A stretch of 64,000 nucleotides of DNA. Origin: Lelliottia jeotgali (GTDB taxonomy: Bacteria; Pseudomonadota; Gammaproteobacteria; Enterobacterales; Enterobacteriaceae). Both the position numbers and the translations under genes were made by a program. Shown one piece after another: positions 1 through 11,616 of this stretch (the stretch's first letter is position 1; every line of letters starts with the position of its first letter). The notes beneath the pieces are model-generated. The model had not been told where the DNA came from. It searched no databases and saw only the letters and a program-made list of their open reading frames with translations. The stretch covers positions 1,612,001 to 1,676,000 of the forward strand of contig CP018628.1 in NCBI GenBank assembly GCA_002271215.1, read 5' to 3'.

Positions 1-312
1 ATGCGTAACGTACTGGTGGGCAATTTCGGCTATGTACAACAGGGCATGTATAAAAAGAAACGGCGCACGCTTTCGCCGGATTTCCCCCGCGATCCGCAGC
101 AGGTTTATGGCTGGCTGGAAGAGATGGGCTGGGAAATTACCGGGAAAACGGGCGTCAGGGTGTTTCATGATTATCTGCGCGATAAACAAAAACAGCACGA
201 CTGTCTTGACGCGTTAACAGAAATAGAAACGCGGTATTGCCGTCAGGAACCCTTTATCAGTCTTGGGCGATACATTCACGTCATCGCGCGCAAGCCGCAG
301 AAGCAAGGATAA
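1..312 (+). CDS. cmoM: tRNA carboxymethyluridine methyltransferase CmoM (3' part only)
   Basis: C-terminal 103 residues of CmoM (formerly SmtA), cut by the left window edge; the frame is open at base 1, so the ATG there is internal. The protein methylates 5-carboxymethoxyuridine at the wobble position of certain tRNAs to its methyl ester, using S-adenosylmethionine. The visible part carries the family's characteristic tail (KKKRRTLSPDFPRDP, then TGVRVFHDYLRDK and RQEPFISLGRYIHV). The Rossmann SAM-binding half lies outside the window. The stop is only 3 bases before the mukF start, so it heads the cmoM-mukFEB transcription unit as in E. coli. Identification rests on C-terminal similarity and synteny. 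Confidence 0.93.
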   Translation: MRNVLVGNFGYVQQGMYKKKRRTLSPDFPRDPQQVYGWLEEMGWEITGKTGVRVFHDYLRDKQKQHDCLDALTEIETRYCRQEPFISLGRYIHVIARKPQKQG

Positions 313-315
313 TTT

Positions 316-1638
316 ATGAGTGAATTTTCCCAGACAGTCCCCGAACTGGTTGCCTGGGCCAGGAAAAACGATTTCTCCATCTCGCTGCCGGTAGACAGAC
401 TCTCATTCCTGCTGGCAGTTGCCACGCTGAACGGCGAACGTCTGGATGGAGAAATGAGCGAGGGTGAACTGGTGGACGCGTTCCGCCATGTCAGTGATGC
501 GTTTGAGCAAACCAGCGAAACCATTAGCGTGCGTGCCAACAACGCAATCAACGAGATGGTACGTCAACGTCTGCTGAACCGCTTTACCAGCGAGCAGGCG
601 GAAGGAAACGCCATCTATCGTCTGACGCCTTTGGGCATCGGCATTACCGACTATTACATCCGCCAGCGAGAATTTTCTACGCTGCGCCTCTCTATGCAGC
701 TGTCGATTGTGGCGGGCGAACTGAAACGAGCGGCCGATGCGGCGGATGAAAATGGCGATGAATTCCACTGGCATCGCAATGTCTACGCTCCGCTGAAGTA
801 CTCGGTGGCTGAAATTTTCGACAGTATCGATCTGACCCAGCGTCTGATGGATGAACAGCAGCAGCAGGTGAAAGATGATATCGCGCAGCTGCTGAATAAA
901 GACTGGCGGGCAGCGATCTCCAGCTGTGAGCTGTTGCTGTCAGAAACCTCCGGGACGCTGCGTGAACTGCAGGACACGCTGGAAGCCGCGGGGGATAAAC
1001 TTCAGGCAAACCTGTTGCGCATTCAGGACGCTACGCTGGCCCATGACGATCTGCATTTTGTTGATCGTCTGGTCTTTGACTTGCAAAGCAAACTCGACCG
1101 TATTATCAGCTGGGGACAGCAATCAATCGACCTGTGGATCGGCTATGACCGCCACGTGCATAAATTCATCCGTACGGCGATCGACATGGATAAAAACCGC
1201 GTGTTTGCCCAGCGTCTGCGCCAGTCAGTACAAAATTATTTCGATGCGCCGTGGGCGCTGACCTATGCCAACGCCGATCGTCTGCTGGATATGCGCGACG
1301 AAGAGATGGCGCTGCGCGACGAAGAGGTCACCGGTGAACTGCCGCCGGATCTGGAGTTTGAAGAATTCAACGAAATTCGTGAGCAACTTGCAGCGATGAT
1401 CGAAGAACAGCTCGCCGTCTATAAAACCAGACAAGTGCCGCTGGATCTTGGTCTCGTGGTGCGCGACTATCTGGTGCAATACCCGCGTGCGCGCCATTTC
1501 GATATTGCCCGCATCGTCGTCGACCAGGCCGTGCGCCTGGGCGTCGCGCAAGCAGATTTCACCGGGCTGCCGCCGAAGTGGCAGCCGATTAACGATTACG
1601 GAGCCAAGGTACAGGCGCATGTCATTGACAAATATTGA
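316..1638 (+). CDS. mukF: Chromosome partition protein MukF (kleisin subunit)
   Basis: 440 residues, the full family length. MukF is the kleisin of the MukBEF SMC complex, which compacts and segregates the chromosome in gammaproteobacteria: its N-terminal winged-helix region dimerises, the middle binds MukE and the C-terminal region contacts MukB heads. The start, [18 protein letters not shown], matches the known N-terminus and follows an AAGGA ribosome site. The gene lies 3 bp after cmoM and overlaps mukE by 20 bp, which implies translational coupling of the complex subunits. No defects are visible. Confidence 0.97.
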   Translation: MSEFSQTVPELVAWARKNDFSISLPVDRLSFLLAVATLNGERLDGEMSEGELVDAFRHVSDAFEQTSETISVRANNAINEMVRQRLLNRFTSEQAEGNAIYRLTPLGIGITDYYIRQREFSTLRLSMQLSIVAGELKRAADAADENGDEFHWHRNVYAPLKYSVAEIFDSIDLTQRLMDEQQQQVKDDIAQLLNKDWRAAISSCELLLSETSGTLRELQDTLEAAGDKLQANLLRIQDATLAHDDLHFVDRLVFDLQSKLDRIISWGQQSIDLWIGYDRHVHKFIRTAIDMDKNRVFAQRLRQSVQNYFDAPWALTYANADRLLDMRDEEMALRDEEVTGELPPDLEFEEFNEIREQLAAMIEEQLAVYKTRQVPLDLGLVVRDYLVQYPRARHFDIARIVVDQAVRLGVAQADFTGLPPKWQPINDYGAKVQAHVIDKY

Positions 1639-2323
1639 ACAAGTGATGCCAGTTAAGCTGGCCCAGGCGCTGGCAAATCCGTTATTTCCGGCGCTGGACA
1701 GCCAGCTGCGTGCCGGTCGTCACATTGGTCTTGACGAGCTGGATAATCACGCTTTTCTGATGGACTTCCAGGAATATCTGGAAGAGTTCTACGCCCGCTA
1801 TAACGTCGAGCTGATCCGCGCACCTGAAGGTTTCTTCTACCTGCGCCCGCGCTCCACGACGCTGATCCCGCGCTCGGTGCTGTCCGAGCTGGATATGATG
1901 GTGGGCAAAATTCTCTGCTATCTCTATCTCAGTCCAGAACGTCTGGCCAATGAAGGCATCTTCACCCAGCAAGAGTTGTATGACGAATTGTTGAGCCTGG
2001 CCGATGAGGGCAAATTGCTCAAACTGGTGAACAACCGTTCCACCGGTTCTGACCTTGACCGTCAGAAGCTCCAGGAAAAAGTACGCTCTTCCCTGAACCG
2101 TCTGCGCCGTCTGGGAATGGTCTGGTTTATGGGCCATGACAGCAGCAAATTCCGCATTACCGAATCCGTGTTCCGCTTTGGCGCTGATGTGCGTACTGGC
2201 GACGACGCGCGTGAAGCGCAGCTGCGCATGATCCGCGACGGCGAAGCCATGCCGATAGAAAACAATTTGTTGCTCAATGACGAGCATGAAGAAAGCCAGC
2301 CGGATAGCGGGGAGGAAGAATAA
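1619..2323 (+). CDS. mukE: Chromosome partition protein MukE
   Basis: 234 residues from the ATG at 1619 ([14 protein letters not shown]). A longer open frame extends upstream inside mukF, but this start reproduces the known MukE length; a second ATG nine codons later is the older alternative start. MukE is the winged-helix (kite) accessory subunit that bridges MukF and regulates MukB ATPase and DNA loading. The acidic C-terminus (DSGEEE) is conserved. It overlaps mukF by 20 bp and shares one base with mukB (TAATG), so it is tightly coupled within the operon. Confidence 0.95.
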   Translation: MSLTNIEQVMPVKLAQALANPLFPALDSQLRAGRHIGLDELDNHAFLMDFQEYLEEFYARYNVELIRAPEGFFYLRPRSTTLIPRSVLSELDMMVGKILCYLYLSPERLANEGIFTQQELYDELLSLADEGKLLKLVNNRSTGSDLDRQKLQEKVRSSLNRLRRLGMVWFMGHDSSKFRITESVFRFGADVRTGDDAREAQLRMIRDGEAMPIENNLLLNDEHEESQPDSGEEE

Positions 2324-5300
2324 TGATTGAACGCGGTAAATTTCGCTCACTAACGCTGGTTAACTGGAACGGTTTCTTCGCCCGAACCTTCGATCTGGAT
2401 GAGCTGGTTACGACGCTCTCCGGCGGTAACGGGGCGGGTAAATCCACTACGATGGCGGCGTTTGTCACGGCGCTGATCCCCGATCTGACGCTGCTGCATT
2501 TCCGTAACACCACCGAAGCGGGCGCGACAAGCGGTTCCCGCGATAAAGGTCTGCACGGTAAACTGAAAGCGGGCGTCTGTTACTCGGTTCTGGATGTGAT
2601 CAACTCCCGCCATCAACGCGTGGTGGTCGGCGTACGTTTGCAACAAATTGCGGGCCGTGACCGTAAAGTCGACATCAAACCGTTTGCTATTCAGGGGCTG
2701 CCAACCTCGATTCAGCCGACATCTCTGCTGACGGAAACCCTGAACGATCGCCAGGCGCGCGTGCTACCTCTCAATGAGCTGAAAGATAAACTCGAAGCGA
2801 TTGAAGGCGTTCAGTTCAAGCTGTTCAACTCAATTACCGATTACCACTCGCTGATGTTCGATCTGGGCGTTGTCGCGCGTCGTCTGCGCTCTGCGTCGGA
2901 CCGTAGCAAATACTATCGCCTGATCGAAGCCTCGCTTTACGGCGGGATCTCCAGCGCCATTACCCGCTCTCTGCGCGACTACCTGTTGCCTGAAAACAGC
3001 GGCGTGCGAAAAGCCTTCCAGGACATGGAAGCCGCGCTGCGCGAAAACCGCATGACGCTGGAAGCGATTCGGGTCACTCAGTCTGACCGCGATCTGTTCA
3101 AACATTTGATCAGCGAAGCGACCAACTACGTGGCGGCGGACTATATGCGCCACGCCAACGAGCGCCGCATCCATCTGGATAAAGCACTGGAGTATCGCCG
3201 CGAGCTGTTCACCTCCCGCAAACAGCTGGTGGCTGAGCAGTACAAGCACGTTGAGATGGCCCGCGAACTGGGCGAGCACAACGGTGCAGAAGGCGATCTG
3301 GAAGCCGATTATCAGGCCGCCAGCGATCACCTGAATCTGGTGCAAACCGCGCTGCGTCAGCAGGAAAAAATCGAGCGCTACGAAGCCGATCTCGATGAGC
3401 TGCAGATCCGCCTCGAAGAACAAAATGAAGTGGTGGCCGAAGCCGCCGACATGCAGGAAGAGAAAGAGGCCCGCGCCGAAGCCGCTGAGCTGGAAGTCGA
3501 TGAGCTGAAAAATCAGTTGGCCGACTACCAGCAAGCGCTGGATGTTCAGCAAACCCGCGCCATCCAGTACACCCAGGCATTACAAGCACTGCAACGTGCG
3601 AAAGAGCTGTGCCATCTTCCGGATCTGACGCCGGACAGTGCCGACGAGTGGCTGGAAACCTTCCGCGCCAAAGAACAGGAAGCGACGGAGAAACTACTTT
3701 CCCTCGATCAAAAAATGAGTGTCGCGCAAGCCGCGCACAGTCAGTTTGAACAGGCCTATCAGCTGGTCGTGGCGATCAATGGCCCGCTGGCGCGCGGTGA
3801 TGCCTGGGAAGTGGCGCGCGAATTGCTGCGTGACGGCGTTAATCAGCGCCATCTGGCGGAGCAGGTTCAGCCGCTGCGCATGCGTCTGAACGAGCTGGAA
3901 CAGCGTCTGCGTGAACAGCAGGAGGCCGAGCGTCTTCTGGCGGAGTTCTGCAAACGTCAGGGGAAGCATGTCGATATCGACTCCCTTGAAACCCTGCATC
4001 AGGAACTGGAAGCCCGTATCGCCTCGCTGTCCGACAGCGTCTCCAGCGCCAGCGAGCAGCGCATGGTCCTACGCCAGGAGCTGGAACAGCTTCAGTCACG
4101 CACTCAGACCTTGCTGAAACGAGCGCCGGTCTGGCTGGCGGCGCAGAGCAGCCTGAACCAGCTGAGCGAGCAGTGTGGTGAAGAGTTCGAATCCAGCTCG
4201 GAAGTTACCGAATATCTGCAACAGTTGCTTGAGCGCGAGCGCGAAGCCATTGTTGAGCGCGATGAAGTCGGTGCGCGTAAAAATGCTGTCGATGAAGAAA
4301 TTGAACGTTTAAGTCAGCCTGGCGGTGCGGAAGATGCGCGTCTGAATGCGCTGGCGGAACGTTTTGGCGGCGTACTGTTGTCCGAAATCTACGATGACGT
4401 CAGCCTTGAAGATGCGCCGTATTACTCTGCGCTGTATGGCCCATCCCGCCATGCGATCGTCGTTCCAGATTTGTCGCTAATCGCTGAACAGCTGGAAGGG
4501 CTTGAAGAATGTCCGGAAGATCTCTATCTGATCGAAGGGGACCCGCAGTCCTTCGATGACAGCGTATTCAGCGTAGACGAACTGGAAAAAGCGGTGGTGG
4601 TGAAAGTCGCCGATCGCCAGTGGCGTTATTCTCGCTTCCCGACGCTGCCGATCTTTGGCCGCGCCGCGCGTGAAAACCGCATCGAAAGCCTGCATGCGGA
4701 ACGTGAAACGCTGTCTGAGCGCTTTGCGACCCTGTCGTTTGACGTGCAGAAAACCCAACGTTTACACCAGGCGTTCAGCCGCTTTATCGGCAGCCATGTC
4801 GCAGTGGCCTTTGAGGCCGATCCTGAAGCCGAAATTCGCAAACTGAACACCCGCCGTGGCGAACTGGAACGCGCGCTGAGCAATCATGAAAATGATAACC
4901 AGCAGAGCCGCGTGCAGTTTGAGCAGGCGAAAGAGGGCGTCGCCGCTCTGAACCGTATCCTGCCGCGTCTGAATCTGCTGGGCGACGAAACCCTGGCCGA
5001 TCGCGTGGATGAAATTCAGGAACGTCTGGATGAAGCGCAAGAAGCCGCGCGCTTTGTGCAGCAGCACGGCAACCAACTGGCGAAACTGGAGCCAGTGCTG
5101 TCGGTCCTGCAAAGCGATCCAGAACAATACGAACAGCTGAAAGAAGATTACGCCTATTCCCAGCAGGTGCAGCGTGATGCGCGCCAGCAGGCGTTTGCGC
5201 TGACCGAAGTGGTGCAGCGTCGCGCGCACTTTGGCTACAGCGACTCGGCAGAAATGTTGAGCGGCAACAGCGATTTGAACGAAAAACTGCGCCAGCGTCT

Positions 5301-6771
5301 TGAGCAGGCGGAAGCGGAACGTAGCCGCAGCCGCGATGCCCTGCGCAGCCACGCGGCACAGCTCGGTCAGTACAATCAGGTGCTGGCGTCACTGAAAAGC
5401 TCATTTGATACCAAAAAAGAGCTGCTCACCGATCTGCATAAAGAGCTGCAGGATATCGGCGTTCGTGCGGACAGCGGGGCGGAAGAGCGCGCCCGTATTC
5501 GTCGCGACGAACTGCACAGCCAGTTGAGCAATAACCGATCCCGTCGTCATCAGCTGGAAAAAGCCCTGACCCTGTGCGAAGCGGAGATGGATAATCTGAC
5601 CCGCCGTCTGCGCAAGCTGGAACGCGATTATCACGAAATGCGCGAGCAGGTTGTGACCGCCAAAGCGGGCTGGTGTGCGGTAATGCGTCTGGTGAAAGAC
5701 AGCGGCGTTGAACGTCGTCTGCACCGTCGTGAGCTGGCGTACCTGTCTGGTGACGAACTGCGTTCGATGTCGGATAAGGCACTGGGTGCACTGCGCCCGG
5801 CAGTGGCAGATAACGAGCATCTGCGCGATGTGCTGCGCATGTCTGAAGATCCGAAACGTCCTGAGCGTAAAATTCAGTTCTTCGTGGCGGTTTATCAGCA
5901 CCTGCGCGAGCGTATTCGTCAGGACATCATCCGCACGGACGATCCGGTCGAAGCGATCGAACAGATGGAAATCGAGCTGGGTCGCCTGACGGAAGAGCTG
6001 ACCTCCCGCGAGCAAAAGCTGGCGATCAGCTCCCGCAGCGTGGCGAATATCATTCGTAAAACCATCCAGCGCGAGCAAAACCGTATTCGCATGCTCAACC
6101 AGGGTCTGCAAAGCGTCTCATTCGGTCAGGTCAACAGTGTGCGTCTGAACGTTAACGTTCGCGAAGCGCACGCCACTCTGCTGGATGTGCTTTCTGAACA
6201 GCATGAGCAGCATCAGGACCTGTTTAACAGCAACCGTCTGACCTTCTCGGAAGCGCTGGCGAAGCTCTATCAGCGCCTTAATCCACAGATCGATATGGGG
6301 CAACGTACGCCGCAAACCATCGGTGAAGAGCTGCTGGACTACCGTAATTATCTGGAAATGGAAGTTGAGGTTAACCGTGGTTCTGACGGCTGGCTGCGCG
6401 CAGAGTCTGGCGCGCTGTCTACCGGGGAAGCGATCGGTACCGGGATGTCGATTCTGGTGATGGTTGTCCAGAGCTGGGAAGATGAAGCGCGTCGTCTGCG
6501 CGGGAAAGATATTTCTCCGTGCCGTCTGCTGTTCCTCGATGAAGCCGCGCGTCTGGATGCCCGTTCCATTGCCACGCTGTTTGAGTTGTGCGACCGTCTG
6601 GATATGCAGCTGATCATCGCTGCACCTGAGAACATCAGCCCGGAAAAAGGCACGACCTATAAGCTGGTGCGTAAGGTGTTCAACAATACGGAACATGTTC
6701 ACGTCGTCGGGCTGCGCGGTTTTGCCCCGCAGCCGCCAGAGTCGTTACCCGGAACGGCTGACGCTTCTTAA
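2323..6771 (+). CDS. mukB: Chromosome partition protein MukB (SMC-like ATPase)
   Basis: 1,482 residues, close to the 1,486 of E. coli. It is the SMC-type motor of MukBEF: two ATPase heads joined by long antiparallel coiled coils to a central hinge. Visible landmarks are the Walker A motif [10 protein letters not shown] at about residues 33-42, long heptad-rich coiled coils on both sides of a hinge near 650-780, the ABC signature LSTGEAIG at about 1365 and Walker B LLFLDEA at about 1402-1408. The start codon overlaps the mukE stop by one base. A terminator follows at 6784. The frame is intact. Confidence 0.97.
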   Translation: MIERGKFRSLTLVNWNGFFARTFDLDELVTTLSGGNGAGKSTTMAAFVTALIPDLTLLHFRNTTEAGATSGSRDKGLHGKLKAGVCYSVLDVINSRHQRVVVGVRLQQIAGRDRKVDIKPFAIQGLPTSIQPTSLLTETLNDRQARVLPLNELKDKLEAIEGVQFKLFNSITDYHSLMFDLGVVARRLRSASDRSKYYRLIEASLYGGISSAITRSLRDYLLPENSGVRKAFQDMEAALRENRMTLEAIRVTQSDRDLFKHLISEATNYVAADYMRHANERRIHLDKALEYRRELFTSRKQLVAEQYKHVEMARELGEHNGAEGDLEADYQAASDHLNLVQTALRQQEKIERYEADLDELQIRLEEQNEVVAEAADMQEEKEARAEAAELEVDELKNQLADYQQALDVQQTRAIQYTQALQALQRAKELCHLPDLTPDSADEWLETFRAKEQEATEKLLSLDQKMSVAQAAHSQFEQAYQLVVAINGPLARGDAWEVARELLRDGVNQRHLAEQVQPLRMRLNELEQRLREQQEAERLLAEFCKRQGKHVDIDSLETLHQELEARIASLSDSVSSASEQRMVLRQELEQLQSRTQTLLKRAPVWLAAQSSLNQLSEQCGEEFESSSEVTEYLQQLLEREREAIVERDEVGARKNAVDEEIERLSQPGGAEDARLNALAERFGGVLLSEIYDDVSLEDAPYYSALYGPSRHAIVVPDLSLIAEQLEGLEECPEDLYLIEGDPQSFDDSVFSVDELEKAVVVKVADRQWRYSRFPTLPIFGRAARENRIESLHAERETLSERFATLSFDVQKTQRLHQAFSRFIGSHVAVAFEADPEAEIRKLNTRRGELERALSNHENDNQQSRVQFEQAKEGVAALNRILPRLNLLGDETLADRVDEIQERLDEAQEAARFVQQHGNQLAKLEPVLSVLQSDPEQYEQLKEDYAYSQQVQRDARQQAFALTEVVQRRAHFGYSDSAEMLSGNSDLNEKLRQRLEQAEAERSRSRDALRSHAAQLGQYNQVLASLKSSFDTKKELLTDLHKELQDIGVRADSGAEERARIRRDELHSQLSNNRSRRHQLEKALTLCEAEMDNLTRRLRKLERDYHEMREQVVTAKAGWCAVMRLVKDSGVERRLHRRELAYLSGDELRSMSDKALGALRPAVADNEHLRDVLRMSEDPKRPERKIQFFVAVYQHLRERIRQDIIRTDDPVEAIEQMEIELGRLTEELTSREQKLAISSRSVANIIRKTIQREQNRIRMLNQGLQSVSFGQVNSVRLNVNVREAHATLLDVLSEQHEQHQDLFNSNRLTFSEALAKLYQRLNPQIDMGQRTPQTIGEELLDYRNYLEMEVEVNRGSDGWLRAESGALSTGEAIGTGMSILVMVVQSWEDEARRLRGKDISPCRLLFLDEAARLDARSIATLFELCDRLDMQLIIAAPENISPEKGTTYKLVRKVFNNTEHVHVVGLRGFAPQPPESLPGTADAS

Positions 6772-6783
6772 AGCGTTTTGATG

Positions 6784-6814
6784 AAAAGGGCGGCACACAG
6801 GTGCTGCCCTTTTT
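6784..6814 (+). terminator. Rho-independent terminator of the muk operon
   Basis: Inverted repeat AAAAGGGCGGCAC / GTGCTGCCCTTTT (one G-T pair) with an ACAG loop, followed by a T run, 13 bases after the mukB stop. Confidence 0.85.
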
Positions 6815-6952
6815 ATTTGCTTAACTTGCGTTCAGGGCTGCGTTATCTTTAAACTTCTTTACATAAGGCAAGGCAGTTGCGTGTATGCCTTTCTATAATG
6901 AAGAAAAGCCCCGGTGTTGTGGGCAGGTCGTAAAGCAAACAGGGGGCAAGGG

Positions 6953-8776
6953 ATGTTGCTAAAGAAAATTCAAAGTCGTCAGCTGTCCGCACTCAGTGTG
7001 TGCCTGACGTTACTATTCGCTCCACTGTTTAACGCGCAGGCCGATGAGCCTGAAGTGGTTCCGGTCGACAGTTCCGCTACGATGGGGGCTCAGCCAACTG
7101 CGCTGCTGCAACCGCTGGAGCAATCTCCCGCGACCGCAATCATGGCCGGGATCAAACCGCTGCCAGCCAATGTTGATACACAGGCGCTGCGCCAGCAGCT
7201 GCAATCCGGGCTGCCTTCGGGTTACACACCCGCCTATCTCAATCAGCTGACTTTACTGTATGCCGCGCGCGATATGAAACCGATGTGGGACGATCGTGAG
7301 GCGGTGCGTGCCTTCCAGCAGCAACTGGCGGAAGTCGCTATCGCGGGTTTCCAACCGCAATTTACCGCTTGGGTGGAGCTTCTGACCGATCCGACCGTCA
7401 CCGGGAATGCGCGCGACGTTGTTCTTTCTGACGCTATGATGGGTTATCTGCATTTTGTGGCGGGGATTCCGGTCAATGGCAACCGCTGGCTGTACAGTGA
7501 GAAGCCCTACAAGCTGGCGACACCTGCGCTGTCAGTGATCAACCAGTGGCAAGTGGCGCTGGATAAAGGGACGCTCCCACGCTTTATCGCAAGCCTTGCT
7601 CCGGCGCATCCGCAGTATGCCACGATGCACCAGTCGTTACTCCGACTGGTAGCCGATACGCGTCCCTGGCCTCAGCTGAAAAGCACCGCCACTCTGCGTC
7701 CTGGTCAATGGAGTAGCGATGTCCCGGCGCTGCGTGAAATTCTCCGGCGTTCCGGGGAGTCTGACGCAGGGGCGAAAATCGCGTTGCCGGGTGATGATCC
7801 CCAAAGCGTAGTGGTCAGTCCATCAGCACCTGTCGTGAAGAAGAAATCAGCTGTAACAGCCGACAAACCCGCAGCTTACGATCGTGAACTGGTCGCCGAA
7901 GTGAAAGCGTTTCAGGCGGCTCAGGGCCTGGGTGCAGACGGTGTTATTGGGCAGTCAACGCGCGATTGGCTGAATGTTTCTCCTGCGCAGCGTGCTGGTG
8001 TGCTGGCGCTGAACATTCAGCGTTTACGTCTGCTGCCAGGGACATTATCGACCGGGATTATGGTTAATATTCCGGCCTATTCGCTGGTCTATTACCAGAA
8101 TGGTAGCGAAGTGCTGGCCTCGAGAGTTATTGTCGGGCGCCCGGATCGCAAAACGCCAATGATGAGCAGTGCGCTGAATAATGTGGTGGTGAACCCGCCG
8201 TGGAACGTACCGCCGACCCTCGCGCGTAAAGACATTCTGCCGAAAGTATGGAATGACCCCGGCTATCTTGAACGTCACGGCTACACAATGATGCGTGGCT
8301 GGAACAGCAACCAGCCGATTGACCCGTACCAGGTCGACTGGTCAACGATCACGGCGTCGAATTTGCCTTTCCGCTTCCAGCAAGCGCCGGGTGAGCGTAA
8401 CTCCTTGGGTCGATACAAGTTCAACATGCCGAGCTCAGATGCCATCTATCTGCACGATACGCCAAACCATAACCTGTTCCAGAAAGACACACGTGCCCTG
8501 AGTTCGGGCTGTGTTCGTGTCAATAAAGCCTCTGAACTGGCCAATATGCTGCTGGGTGATGCGGGCTGGAACGACACGCGGATATCCGATGCGCTTAAAG
8601 AAGGGAATACACGCTACGTTAATATTCGGCAAAACATTCCCGTCAATCTTTACTATCTGACGGCGTTTGTTGGCGAAGATGGACGGACCCAATATCGTAC
8701 AGATATTTACAATTACGATCTCACAGCGCGATCCGGCGCACAAATTTTGTCAAAAGCTGAACAATTAATCAGGTAA
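6953..8776 (+). CDS. ldtD: L,D-transpeptidase LdtD (YcbB)
   Basis: 607 residues from the ATG at 6953, which follows a purine-rich ribosome site (GGGGGCAAGGG); a GTG 39 bases upstream would add residues absent from the family. It forms 3-3 meso-diaminopimelate cross-links in peptidoglycan and gives beta-lactam tolerance in E. coli. Visible are an N-terminal signal segment ending near FNAQADEP, a peptidoglycan-binding-like helical region ([17 protein letters not shown]), and a YkuD domain with the HDTPNHNLF and [10 protein letters not shown] motifs; the catalytic cysteine is residue 520. The linker around residues 285-310 is more variable than the rest. It is a separate unit from muk. Confidence 0.96.
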   Translation: MLLKKIQSRQLSALSVCLTLLFAPLFNAQADEPEVVPVDSSATMGAQPTALLQPLEQSPATAIMAGIKPLPANVDTQALRQQLQSGLPSGYTPAYLNQLTLLYAARDMKPMWDDREAVRAFQQQLAEVAIAGFQPQFTAWVELLTDPTVTGNARDVVLSDAMMGYLHFVAGIPVNGNRWLYSEKPYKLATPALSVINQWQVALDKGTLPRFIASLAPAHPQYATMHQSLLRLVADTRPWPQLKSTATLRPGQWSSDVPALREILRRSGESDAGAKIALPGDDPQSVVVSPSAPVVKKKSAVTADKPAAYDRELVAEVKAFQAAQGLGADGVIGQSTRDWLNVSPAQRAGVLALNIQRLRLLPGTLSTGIMVNIPAYSLVYYQNGSEVLASRVIVGRPDRKTPMMSSALNNVVVNPPWNVPPTLARKDILPKVWNDPGYLERHGYTMMRGWNSNQPIDPYQVDWSTITASNLPFRFQQAPGERNSLGRYKFNMPSSDAIYLHDTPNHNLFQKDTRALSSGCVRVNKASELANMLLGDAGWNDTRISDALKEGNTRYVNIRQNIPVNLYYLTAFVGEDGRTQYRTDIYNYDLTARSGAQILSKAEQLIR

Positions 8777-8951
8777 ATGAAGTAGTTCGGGGAAATTGAT
8801 TGTCGTAAGTTATGGTAGAGAAGGGGGCATATGGCTACAAGCCCCGTCTTTACTGGGGTTGGGTGCCTTGACGCGGGCTGTTCAGGCGGTTAAGGTGCCC
8901 TTCGTGCGCTAAGCATATTTACGATAACATTGACCTGTAGACCTGATTATC

Positions 8952-9503
8952 ATGGACAAATTTGACGCTAATCGCCGCAAGCTGCTGGCGCTAGGTGGTG
9001 TTGCGCTGGGCGCAGCGGCCATCTTACCGACGCCAGCATTTGCCACCCTCTCGACACCACGTCCGCGTATTTTAACGCTCAACAATCTTCACACTGGTGA
9101 GACGTTGAAAGCGGAGTTTTTCGATGGCAGAGGCTATATTCAGGATGAATTAGCAAGACTCAACCATTTTTTCCGCGACTACCGCGCGAATAAAATAAAG
9201 ACCATCGATCCAGGATTATTTGATCAGCTATTCCGCCTCCAGGGCCTGCTCGGAACCCGCAAGCCGGTGCAACTCGTTTCCGGTTATCGTTCTATTGATA
9301 CCAATAACGAACTGCGCGCCCATAGCCGTGGGGTAGCTAAAAAAAGCTATCACACGAAAGGACAGGCGATGGATTTCCATATTGAAGGCGTTTCATTAGC
9401 CAATATTCGCAAAGCCGCGTTATCTATGCGCGCAGGTGGTGTAGGATATTACCCACGTAGCAACTTTGTGCATATTGATACCGGGCCGACACGGCACTGG
9501 TAA
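8952..9503 (+). CDS. mepK: Murein DD-endopeptidase MepK (YcbK), Tat-exported
   Basis: 183 residues of the M15A-like peptidase family. It cleaves D-Ala-mDAP and mDAP-mDAP cross-links to let peptidoglycan grow. An N-terminal twin-arginine signal is visible (NRRKLLALGG, then a hydrophobic stretch to AFA). The predicted zinc ligands are His134, Asp141 and His174, in SYHTKGQAMDFH and FVHIDTG. Its position directly after LdtD pairs a 3-3 cross-linking enzyme with a hydrolase able to cut such links. The 175 bp gap upstream probably holds its promoter, but I see no clear motif. It is followed after 15 bp by gloC. Confidence 0.95.
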   Translation: MDKFDANRRKLLALGGVALGAAAILPTPAFATLSTPRPRILTLNNLHTGETLKAEFFDGRGYIQDELARLNHFFRDYRANKIKTIDPGLFDQLFRLQGLLGTRKPVQLVSGYRSIDTNNELRAHSRGVAKKSYHTKGQAMDFHIEGVSLANIRKAALSMRAGGVGYYPRSNFVHIDTGPTRHW

Positions 9504-9518
9504 TAATGAAGGAGCAGT

Positions 9519-10166
9519 ATGAACTATCGTATTATTCCGGTGACTGCGTTCTCCCAGAACTGTTCATTAATCTGGTGTGAACAAACTAAACTGGCCGCGC
9601 TTGTCGATCCCGGCGGAGATGCCGAGAAAATCAAGCAGGAAGTCGAGGCGTCCGGCGTGACGCTGATGCAGATTTTGCTGACCCATGGCCATCTTGACCA
9701 TGTGGGGGCTGCGGCAGAGCTGGCGCAACATTACGGTGTGCCAGTGATTGGACCGGAAAAAGAAGATGAGTTCTGGCTGCAAGGGTTGCCTGCCCAAAGC
9801 CGTATGTTTGGCCTTGATGAGTGTCAGCCACTGACGCCCGATCGCTGGTTAAACGAAGGCGAGAGCGTTAATGTCGGAAACGTGACGCTACAGGTATTGC
9901 ACTGTCCTGGCCATACGCCGGGGCATATCGTCTTCTTTGATGCTCAATCACGCTTGCTCATTTCTGGCGACGTGATTTTCAAAGGCGGCGTAGGACGCAG
10001 CGATTTCCCGCGCGGTGACCACGGTCAGCTGATCCAGTCAATTAAGCAGAAGCTATTGCCGTTGGGCGATGACGTGACGTTTATTGCAGGGCATGGCCCG
10101 ATGTCGACGTTAGGATATGAGCGGGCACATAACCCGTTCCTGCAGGATGAAATGCCTGTCTGGTAA
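9519..10166 (+). CDS. gloC: Hydroxyacylglutathione hydrolase GloC (YcbL, type II glyoxalase II)
   Basis: 215-residue metallo-beta-lactamase-fold hydrolase that converts S-D-lactoylglutathione to D-lactate and glutathione in methylglyoxal detoxification. The metal-binding motif THGHLDH is at residues 55-61; further ligands lie in [15 protein letters not shown] and IAGHGP. It has a strong ribosome site (AAGGAG) 15 bp after mepK, so the two are probably co-transcribed. A terminator follows immediately. Methylglyoxal synthase (mgsA) is also in this window, at 45.2 kb. Confidence 0.94.
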   Translation: MNYRIIPVTAFSQNCSLIWCEQTKLAALVDPGGDAEKIKQEVEASGVTLMQILLTHGHLDHVGAAAELAQHYGVPVIGPEKEDEFWLQGLPAQSRMFGLDECQPLTPDRWLNEGESVNVGNVTLQVLHCPGHTPGHIVFFDAQSRLLISGDVIFKGGVGRSDFPRGDHGQLIQSIKQKLLPLGDDVTFIAGHGPMSTLGYERAHNPFLQDEMPVW

Positions 10167-10174
10167 ATCCCATT

Positions 10175-10203
10175 AAAAAAGCCTGCACATTGCAGGCTTT
10201 TTT
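10175..10203 (+). terminator. Rho-independent terminator after gloC
   Basis: AAAAAAGCCTGCA / TGCAGGCTTTTTT with a CAT loop. The A and T flanks would also serve the opposing aspC transcript. Confidence 0.88.
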
Positions 10204-10234
10204 GTAGGTCGGGCAAGCGTAAGCGCCTCCCGAC
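10204..10234. repeat. REP-like palindromic element
   Basis: GTAGGTCGGGCAAGCGTAAG and the bases to 10234 form an imperfect palindrome (GTCGGGC / GCCTCCCGAC). It has the look of enterobacterial REP units (GTAGGCCGGATAAGCG type), which sit in the 3' regions of genes; here it lies between convergent gloC and aspC. Confidence 0.7.
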
Positions 10235-10241
10235 AGACTTT

Positions 10242-11432
10242 TTACAGCACAGCGACAATTGCTTCGCACAGCGGGGCCATGTTGTCTGGCGTCATACCTG
10301 CCACGTTCACACGTCCTGAAGCCACAGCGTACACACCAAACTCTTCGCGCAGACGCAGAACTTGTTCTTTAGTCAGGCCGCTGAACGAGAACATCCCGTT
10401 TTGTTTGATGATAAAGCTAAAGTCGCGATCCGCACCTTTCTCAGCCAGCGTGTTCACGAACAGCAGACGCATGCGCTGAATGCGCTGACGCATGTCGTTC
10501 AGTTCCTGTTCCCAGATGGCGCGCAGCGCGTCATTGCTCAGGATTGTCGCCACGACAGAAGCGCCGTGCGCCGGTGGGTTAGAGTAGTTGGCGCGAATGA
10601 CAGATTTCATCTGGCTGAAGGCACGATCAACGGTTTGCTCATCGGCAGCCACCAGCGTACAGGCACCCACGCGCTCATTATACAGACCAAAGTTCTTGGA
10701 ATAAGAACTCGCCACGATCAGTTCCTGATGAACAGCGGCAAAAGCACGCAGACCTTCAGCATCTTCTTCCAGACCACGTGCGAAGCCCTGATAGGCGAAG
10801 TCGAACAGCGGCAGCCAGCCTTTCTCTACGGAGAGTTTCGCCAGTTGTTCCCACTGTTCCAGCGTCGGATCGATACCGGTTGGGTTGTGGCAGCAGCCGT
10901 GGAACAGCACTACGTCACCGGCCTGTGCTTCGCTCAGGCTAGCCAGCAGGCCGTCGAAGTCAAGAGTATGGTTCGCCGCGTCATAATAAGCATATTCACG
11001 CACTTCCAGACCCGCAGAGTTAAACACGCTCTTGTGGTTCGGCCAGCTCGGATTGCTTACCCAAACGCGTTTCACAGAGGTATTCTTCGCGAGGAAATCC
11101 GCTGCGACGCGAAGTGCGCCAGTACCGCCAGGCGTTTGGGCTGTGCGAGCACGTTTATCGCTAATAAGCGTGCTGCCTTTTCCAAACAGCAGTTCCTGAG
11201 TGCAACGACCAAACTCCGGAATACCGTCGATACCGAGGTAGTTTTTGGTGTTTTCATTTTCCAGCAGATACTGCTCGGCTTTTTTGACGCTGGTCAGAAC
11301 CGGAGTTTTACCGGTTTCATCTTTATAGACACCAATACCCAGGTTTATTTTTCCAGGGCGGTCATCGGCACGAAACAGATCGGCCAGGCCCAGAATAGGG
11401 TCGGCAGGGGCGGCGGTAATGTTCTCAAACAT
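10242..11432 (-). CDS. aspC: Aspartate aminotransferase
   Basis: 396 residues, exactly the E. coli length. PLP-dependent class I aminotransferase interconverting aspartate/2-oxoglutarate and oxaloacetate/glutamate, also active on aromatic amino acids. The cofactor lysine is Lys246 in [27 protein letters not shown] and the C-terminal SGRVNVAGM substrate-arginine region are intact. It is transcribed leftward as a single gene between ompF and the gloC terminator. Confidence 0.97.
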   Translation of the reverse strand: MFENITAAPADPILGLADLFRADDRPGKINLGIGVYKDETGKTPVLTSVKKAEQYLLENENTKNYLGIDGIPEFGRCTQELLFGKGSTLISDKRARTAQTPGGTGALRVAADFLAKNTSVKRVWVSNPSWPNHKSVFNSAGLEVREYAYYDAANHTLDFDGLLASLSEAQAGDVVLFHGCCHNPTGIDPTLEQWEQLAKLSVEKGWLPLFDFAYQGFARGLEEDAEGLRAFAAVHQELIVASSYSKNFGLYNERVGACTLVAADEQTVDRAFSQMKSVIRANYSNPPAHGASVVATILSNDALRAIWEQELNDMRQRIQRMRLLFVNTLAEKGADRDFSFIIKQNGMFSFSGLTKEQVLRLREEFGVYAVASGRVNVAGMTPDNMAPLCEAIVAVL

Positions 11433-11560
11433 GACGAGGTTCCATTGTGATTACAGAAGTGAAATCCGCTATCAGGTTAACGGTAGATTTACAAAATGCC
11501 AACCGTTTGCGACAAAAAGCGTGCGCCTTTTCAAAAGTCGCCATTTTTTACTTCAGCCAT

Positions 11561-11588
11561 AAAAAAAACAGGACCGAAGTCCTGTTTT
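11561..11588 (-). terminator. Rho-independent terminator of ompF
   Basis: Read leftward: AAAACAGGAC / GTCCTGTTTT with a TTCG loop followed by eight Ts, 29 bases past the ompF stop. Confidence 0.88.
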
Positions 11589-11616
11589 CTAGGCATTTAG
11601 CAGAGAGGGCTGCTTA

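Noticed and set aside
1..312. ATG at base 1 as a true gene start
   Set aside because: The residues are the internal and C-terminal part of CmoM; the methylase core lies left of the window.
10362..11450. 362-codon rightward frame opposite aspC
   Set aside because: Antisense shadow of a complete, conserved aspC; composition is an effect of codon bias.
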